Positions 63,501 through 64,000 of a stretch of DNA of 64,000 nucleotides are shown one piece after another (the stretch's first letter is position 1; each line of letters opens with the position of its first letter). Under the pieces are notes generated by a model. It was not told where the DNA came from, did not search any database, and was given only the letters and a program-made list of their open reading frames with translations. The DNA is taken from assembly GCF_000165465.1 (NCBI RefSeq), contig NC_017455.1, positions 1,860,001 to 1,924,000 on the forward strand, given 5' to 3'. The stretch comes from Halanaerobium praevalens DSM 2228 (lineage in GTDB: Bacteria > Bacillota > Halanaerobiia > Halanaerobiales > Halanaerobiaceae). The position numbers and the translations under genes were made by a program.

Positions 63501-64000
63501 TCTACCATTTCTTCTCTTTGGTAACCTAAGGCAAACAGTCTTTCTCTTAATTTTTCAATCTTAACTTCATTATTTTTGCTCAGGTTGATACTTTGTTGAT
63601 TATAAATGGCTTTTGGAGGTAATTTTTTGAAAACAGCAGCTGGAGTTGTCAAAATTATTTTCTTTTTTTGGTCAATAGAAAATACAAGCTCTGTTAATAC
63701 CTGAGTTCTTTCACTCATTGTAGTTAAATCAGGCATTAATTGCTCATGTGGCAATATTTCTTCTTCTGGAAAAACCAAAAATTCATCCTTACCAATCAAT
63801 CTAATTAAATCTTCTTGCATCTGCTGTAAATAATAATTATCAGGCAAAAAGAAAACAATATCTTTTGCTGCTTCTTTTAAAAAATTAACTGCAAAATACG
63901 CAAGTCTACTTCCACTTAAACCACTAATAGATTGACTAGAATTATTTATGTTTTTTGCAATCTTCTTAAATTTTTTGTTTTTTAATAATAAATCTTTAAA
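60524..64000 (-). CDS. mfd: Transcription-repair coupling factor Mfd (5' end outside window)
   Basis: The frame stays open to the right edge (64000), so the start lies outside; GLSGSRLAYFAVNFLKEAAKD is seen before 63847, as expected near the Mfd N-terminus. Then come a UvrB-like module, the RNAP-interacting domain (SGDYVVHENHGIGKYLGV), and RecG-like helicase motifs GDVGYGKTEVAIRAA (Walker A), IDEEQRFGVTHKE and TATPIPRTLHMALVGV. The C-terminal TRCF domain (LIDRFGEPPLEVMRL) ends the protein. Mfd removes stalled RNA polymerase and recruits UvrA. At least 1158 residues are present, near the full length of about 1150-1200. Confidence 0.97.
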   Translation of the reverse strand, partial: FKDLLLKNKKFKKIAKNINNSSQSISGLSGSRLAYFAVNFLKEAAKDIVFFLPDNYYLQQMQEDLIRLIGKDEFLVFPEEEILPHEQLMPDLTTMSERTQVLTELVFSIDQKKKIILTTPAAVFKKLPPKAIYNQQSINLSKNNEVKIEKLRERLFALGYQREEMVEAPGQYSIRGGIIDIFTLLDEQPFRIELFGDEVDSIRKIDLTAQRSKKEVEKLTIPPFANLVIDQKVIKRAYPKLEAAYAAAVKKLAENNCQKEASYLREKAKKMLEDLKEKHRFPGFEQFLPFYYQETNNFFDYLSESIVFAVRPKKIEQLTHSYYQEILETYNRLLEQGIVFPQYIDNFISEAELKTELEKNQIITINSDFDEKESKKSDIHFKTSALEPFHGQLELFSEKVIQLLKKKYKIAITLNSASKKRRLKMFLEEKNLIIGEDFEESRIIILANSLAEGFIFEDIKLAVFSDKEVFGNEQKRKRKIGDFEDGVAISNVNDLKSGDYVVHENHGIGKYLGVKTLEIQNKHKDYLVLKYAGEDKLYVPTEKIDLVQKYIGSDAGNPKLYKLGSSDWKKVKEKVQQSVEKMAVGLLELYAERETLTGYQFPKDDVWQKEFEDSFPFEETPDQKKAISALKSDMESIKPMDRLLCGDVGYGKTEVAIRAAFKAALASKQTAVLVPTTILAQQHYNTFSERIEEFPVRVGILSRFNTAAEQRKTLKRLIKGEIDILIGTHRLLSKDVIFADLGLLIIDEEQRFGVTHKEKLKDLKRNVDVLTLTATPIPRTLHMALVGVRDMSLIETPPENRYPIRTFIKEDNSELITSAIRRELARNGQIYFVHNRVKDIEKTAGKLQKLMPEAKIAVAHGQMNEKRLEKIMYDFYQQKFDILVCTTIIETGLDIPNVNTIIINHADRMGLSQLYQLRGRVGRTNRIAYAYLLYEKDRILAEVAEKRLEAIKEFSSLGSGFKIAMRDLEIRGAGNLLGPEQSGHIAAVGFSLYTKLLEGTIEELKGEQQEKNIEVEVDLKLDAYIPDEYIKYEARKIEIYKKIKAIRNEADALDTIDELIDRFGEPPLEVMRLINISRLKFLAAELNIELIKEEKGKIKCQFISSEVVNGSKLVKFSQKYKRKVKIKSAKKPQLLIKIESQEQIDKKLFKMLKTLKNI

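Overview
This AT-rich window is bacterial, from a low-GC Firmicute. Conserved neighbourhoods (ctsR-clpC-radA-disA, carD-PIN/TRAM-ispD-ispF, gltX-cysS-rlmB-sigH, rpmG-secE-nusG-rplK, tilS-hpt-ftsH, mazG-spoVB-mfd) are those found near the replication origin of Bacillota. I infer a member of Halanaerobiales (Halanaerobium-like) from gene content and protein style. This is not proven and should be tested with the 16S gene. Every gene I accept (49 protein genes, 6 rRNA, 14 tRNA) lies on the minus strand, so transcription runs right to left and the replication origin is probably to the right of the window.

Regions, left to right. 1-3.4 kb: start of the ribosomal protein/antitermination block (rplK partial, nusG, secE, rpmG, tuf) and sigH with its own promoter. 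3.4-17.2 kb: rlmB, thyX, cysS, gltX, a CBS-HutP fusion protein, ispF-ispD (isoprenoid precursors), a PIN/TRAM membrane protein, carD, disA (c-di-AMP), radA, clpC and ctsR with a textbook CtsR operator. 17.3-23.1 kb: rRNA operon A (16S-23S-5S-tRNA-Asn) with three tandem promoters and paired terminators. 23.1-34.8 kb: yjbQ, lysS, greA, dus, coaX, a nitronate monooxygenase-like enzyme, an orphan BMP-family binding protein, birA, folT under a tetrahydrofolate riboswitch, fhs, and a FetAB-type exporter. 34.9-43.6 kb: ftsH, hpt, tilS, a Ppx/GppA phosphatase, a DUF501 protein, an S1 protein, tex and ftsB/divIC. 43.7-49.7 kb: an MsmK/UgpC-type sugar ABC ATPase and a LacI regulator with a 30-bp perfect palindromic operator, beta-phosphoglucomutase, a 2H phosphoesterase, and a BtuCD-like importer whose ATPase carries an extra C-terminal domain. 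49.8-56.6 kb: rRNA operon B followed by 13 tRNA genes. 56.8-64 kb: dacF-type carboxypeptidase, mazG, spoVB-like flippase and mfd (runs off the right edge).

Most of the window is housekeeping. I see no prophage, insertion sequence, CRISPR array or defence island. The observations most worth following are the CBS-HutP protein that has lost the HutP metal-binding histidines, a hairpin that appears to bridge a distant Shine-Dalgarno sequence to the nusG start, the uncharacterised C-terminal domain on the BtuD-like ATPase, the LacI palindrome, terminator U-tracts reused as promoter -35 elements, and homopolymer-length differences between the two 23S genes that look like sequence errors.
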